Shown: piece by piece, positions 62,610-64,000 of the stretch
Numbering within the stretch: the first letter of the stretch is position 1
How the letters are laid out: each line of letters opens with the position of its first letter
Origin: Owenia fusiformis
Lineage: Eukaryota > Annelida > Polychaeta > Sabellida > Oweniidae
Direction: 5' to 3'
Assembly: GCA_903813345.2 (NCBI GenBank)
Contig: CAIIXF020000011.1
Span: 29,254,166 to 29,318,165, forward strand
Length of the DNA stretch: 64,000 nucleotides
Program-made: the position numbers and the translations under genes
Notes under the pieces: model-generated
Told to the model about the DNA's origin: nothing
Database searches by the model: none
The model's input: only the letters and a program-made list of their open reading frames with translations

Positions 62610-63981
62610 AGTAACATTCCCACCAGCCTAAACCCAGCTCTACCAAGCCAAACACTGCATGAATGAATTATAAATTCCCCGAGAAATCCTGAACACCCCA
62701 ATGGTCAAAAGAATCCTTCCTTGTTGAAATTTTTGATATTTTAAATTACGAGACCATTTTGGAAGATGAAAACTATAATGATGAGTAAATACAAGTTAGG
62801 AGTAGAATATGTGTGAGAACTAGTAAAATTGAATGAGGCAATACTGTCAGACATACATATAAAAATGTTAAAATTAAGAGTAAAATGATAATTTTGAGCA
62901 ATTTTGCGTTCTATGTTGTGTCTTGACCATTCTCACATGAAGGTAAATCTGAAATCAAAAATGAAGTTTCCATGACAATGAAACATGGTTAACATGGTTA
63001 TCATGGCAACCTAGTAAACTGTAACCTCCAAAGTCTGACACAATACACAAGTCAAATTATCTTTTAAGTTCTGAAAAGCTGATATCTGTATATGCTTGAA
63101 TTCAAAAGTTATAGCATTTATCAATTGTGGAGGTCTGAATTTCAATAAAACCCTAGTTACCATGGTAACCAATCAAATTTCAGCTCTCAAAGTCTGATCT
63201 ATTACTTAAAATCAATCATTGTCTAAGATCTGAAAAAATGAGACATGTATCACCCTTATTTCAAAAGTTATAGCATCCATCCAATGAGGGGGTCAGAATT
63301 TCCTATAAACCCTGGTTACCATGGCAACCAATCATATACCAGCTTCCAAAGTATGATACAACACTTAAAACCAGCCATTCACGAAGATCTGAAAAAATGA
63401 GACCTGTATCTCCCTTATTTCAAAAGTTATAGCATCCACCCAATGTGGGGGTTCGAATCTGTGAAATAGGCCCCTGTATAAATCATGGACCCATATAAGG
63501 CCAAAATCTGAGATTCTGTGGACTGATCTTTACATAAGATTGTTGCTAACATATTATAGACGTTTTCTATTCACACTTCAACCCTTCCTAACACACTGGT
63601 GACAAAATATGCACAAAATGACTCTATCATTCCTGAAAAATTGGCCTGAAAATTGACACCCGAAGGGTATGTTTTATCCATTTCCATGACAACCACTTAA
63701 CCATGTGACTTGAAATTTTTATCATATATTCATTTAGCCCATACAAATATACCATAGCAATTTGAAAAAATTCCACTGAGTACTTTTTGAGTTCTTGCCT
63801 AATTTTATAGTAGGGGTCCAAATTATAGCCCATGGGGGGTAAAATGGCCACAAAATCTAAAAGCTGAAAAACTAGGAACTAATAATTCATATAAATATGT
63901 GAAATCATACTAGCAACATGAAAAATGATGTCCCATAAAATCCCTCTGAACGCACACATTTAGGCTCATTCTGACTGCACT
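62610..63981 (-). repeat. Foldback right arm
   Basis: Inverted, diverged copy of 59607-61080. The internal units of about 160 bp are at about 63110-63440 and each includes a CCATGGTAACC or CCATGGCAACC phrase. Confidence 0.85.
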
Positions 63982-64000
63982 ATCATCTTTGTGTATAATA

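Larger units (their letters stand above)
59607..63981. mobile_element. Foldback-type element with arms of about 1.4 kb
   Basis: Both ends start AGTGCAGTCAGAATGAG when read inward, and ATCAT flanks both sides (59602-59606 and 63982-63986), a perfect 5-bp target duplication. Left arm 59607 to about 61080 and right arm about 62610-63981 are imperfect inverted copies with many substitutions and small indels. Each arm holds about three units of about 160 bp (GATGCTATAACTTTTGAAAT ... TTGGTTACCATGGTAAC type). The spacer (about 1.5 kb) has no convincing ORF, so the element is non-autonomous. It interrupts the ORF at 58459-59613. Foldback elements of this layout are known in Drosophila and other animals; this family is not one I recognise. 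Confidence 0.88.

Noticed and set aside
59607-63981. Foldback element as a Polinton/Maverick
   Set aside because: Ends begin with AG as in Polintons, but the duplication is 5 bp rather than 6, the element is only 4.4 kb, and no integrase, polymerase or capsid-type ORF is present.

Overview
The window is animal nuclear DNA: AT-rich, multi-exon genes with GT-AG introns, and many short and long transposable elements. No phylum-specific marker is visible. The repeat types (TIR-only MITEs, elements carrying tandem arrays, piggyBac and mariner relics, 5'-truncated non-LTR retrotransposons) fit a marine invertebrate such as a lophotrochozoan, but this is inference. Some ORF starts suggested by simple six-frame translation are TTG or GTG codons, so starts here were judged from splice sites and real ATGs.

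Layout. (1) 1-27.6 kb, minus strand: a coding exon at 3222-4591 of an unrecognised acidic nuclear-type protein, whose downstream exons lie off the window or were not found, and an unrecognised long gene at 18380-24871 with six coding exons traced (1029 codons, open at the 3' end). Its N-terminal region resembles the conserved C-terminal motif of SCI1-type proteins; the rest is Ser-rich and disordered. The two loci may be one gene with a roughly 13.8 kb intron. The space between them holds MITEs, a tandem array, a tRNA-like SINE and a LINE fragment. (2) About 27.4-27.75 kb: a compact divergent promoter with an NRF1-type palindrome and a non-coding first exon on each side. (3) 28.2-37.3 kb, plus strand: a complete ARMC2 orthologue, 19 coding exons, 853 aa, with a mariner relic in one intron. 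(4) 37.3-46.7 kb: no host gene. It holds a composite element with a tandem array, a roughly 50-bp minisatellite split by a LINE, and smaller repeats. (5) 46.8-54.6 kb, minus strand: a complete PNISR orthologue, 10 coding exons, 812 aa, whose start codon lies in a local tandem repeat. (6) 54.8-58.4 kb: no host gene; an array of AAGATGGCGG-type motifs interrupted by a dead piggyBac element. (7) 58.46-59.61 kb, minus: a 5'-truncated ORF of a probable mobile-element protein, cut by (8) a 4.4-kb foldback element at 59607-63981 with arms of about 1.4 kb, a perfect 5-bp ATCAT target duplication and a mariner-type MITE in its spacer.

The two recognised host genes act separately: ARMC2 in building motile cilia and sperm flagella, PNISR in nuclear-speckle RNA processing. 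From established knowledge both human orthologues lie on chromosome 6q, so their closeness here may be old linkage. The rest of the window is mainly a record of repeat insertion and nesting.
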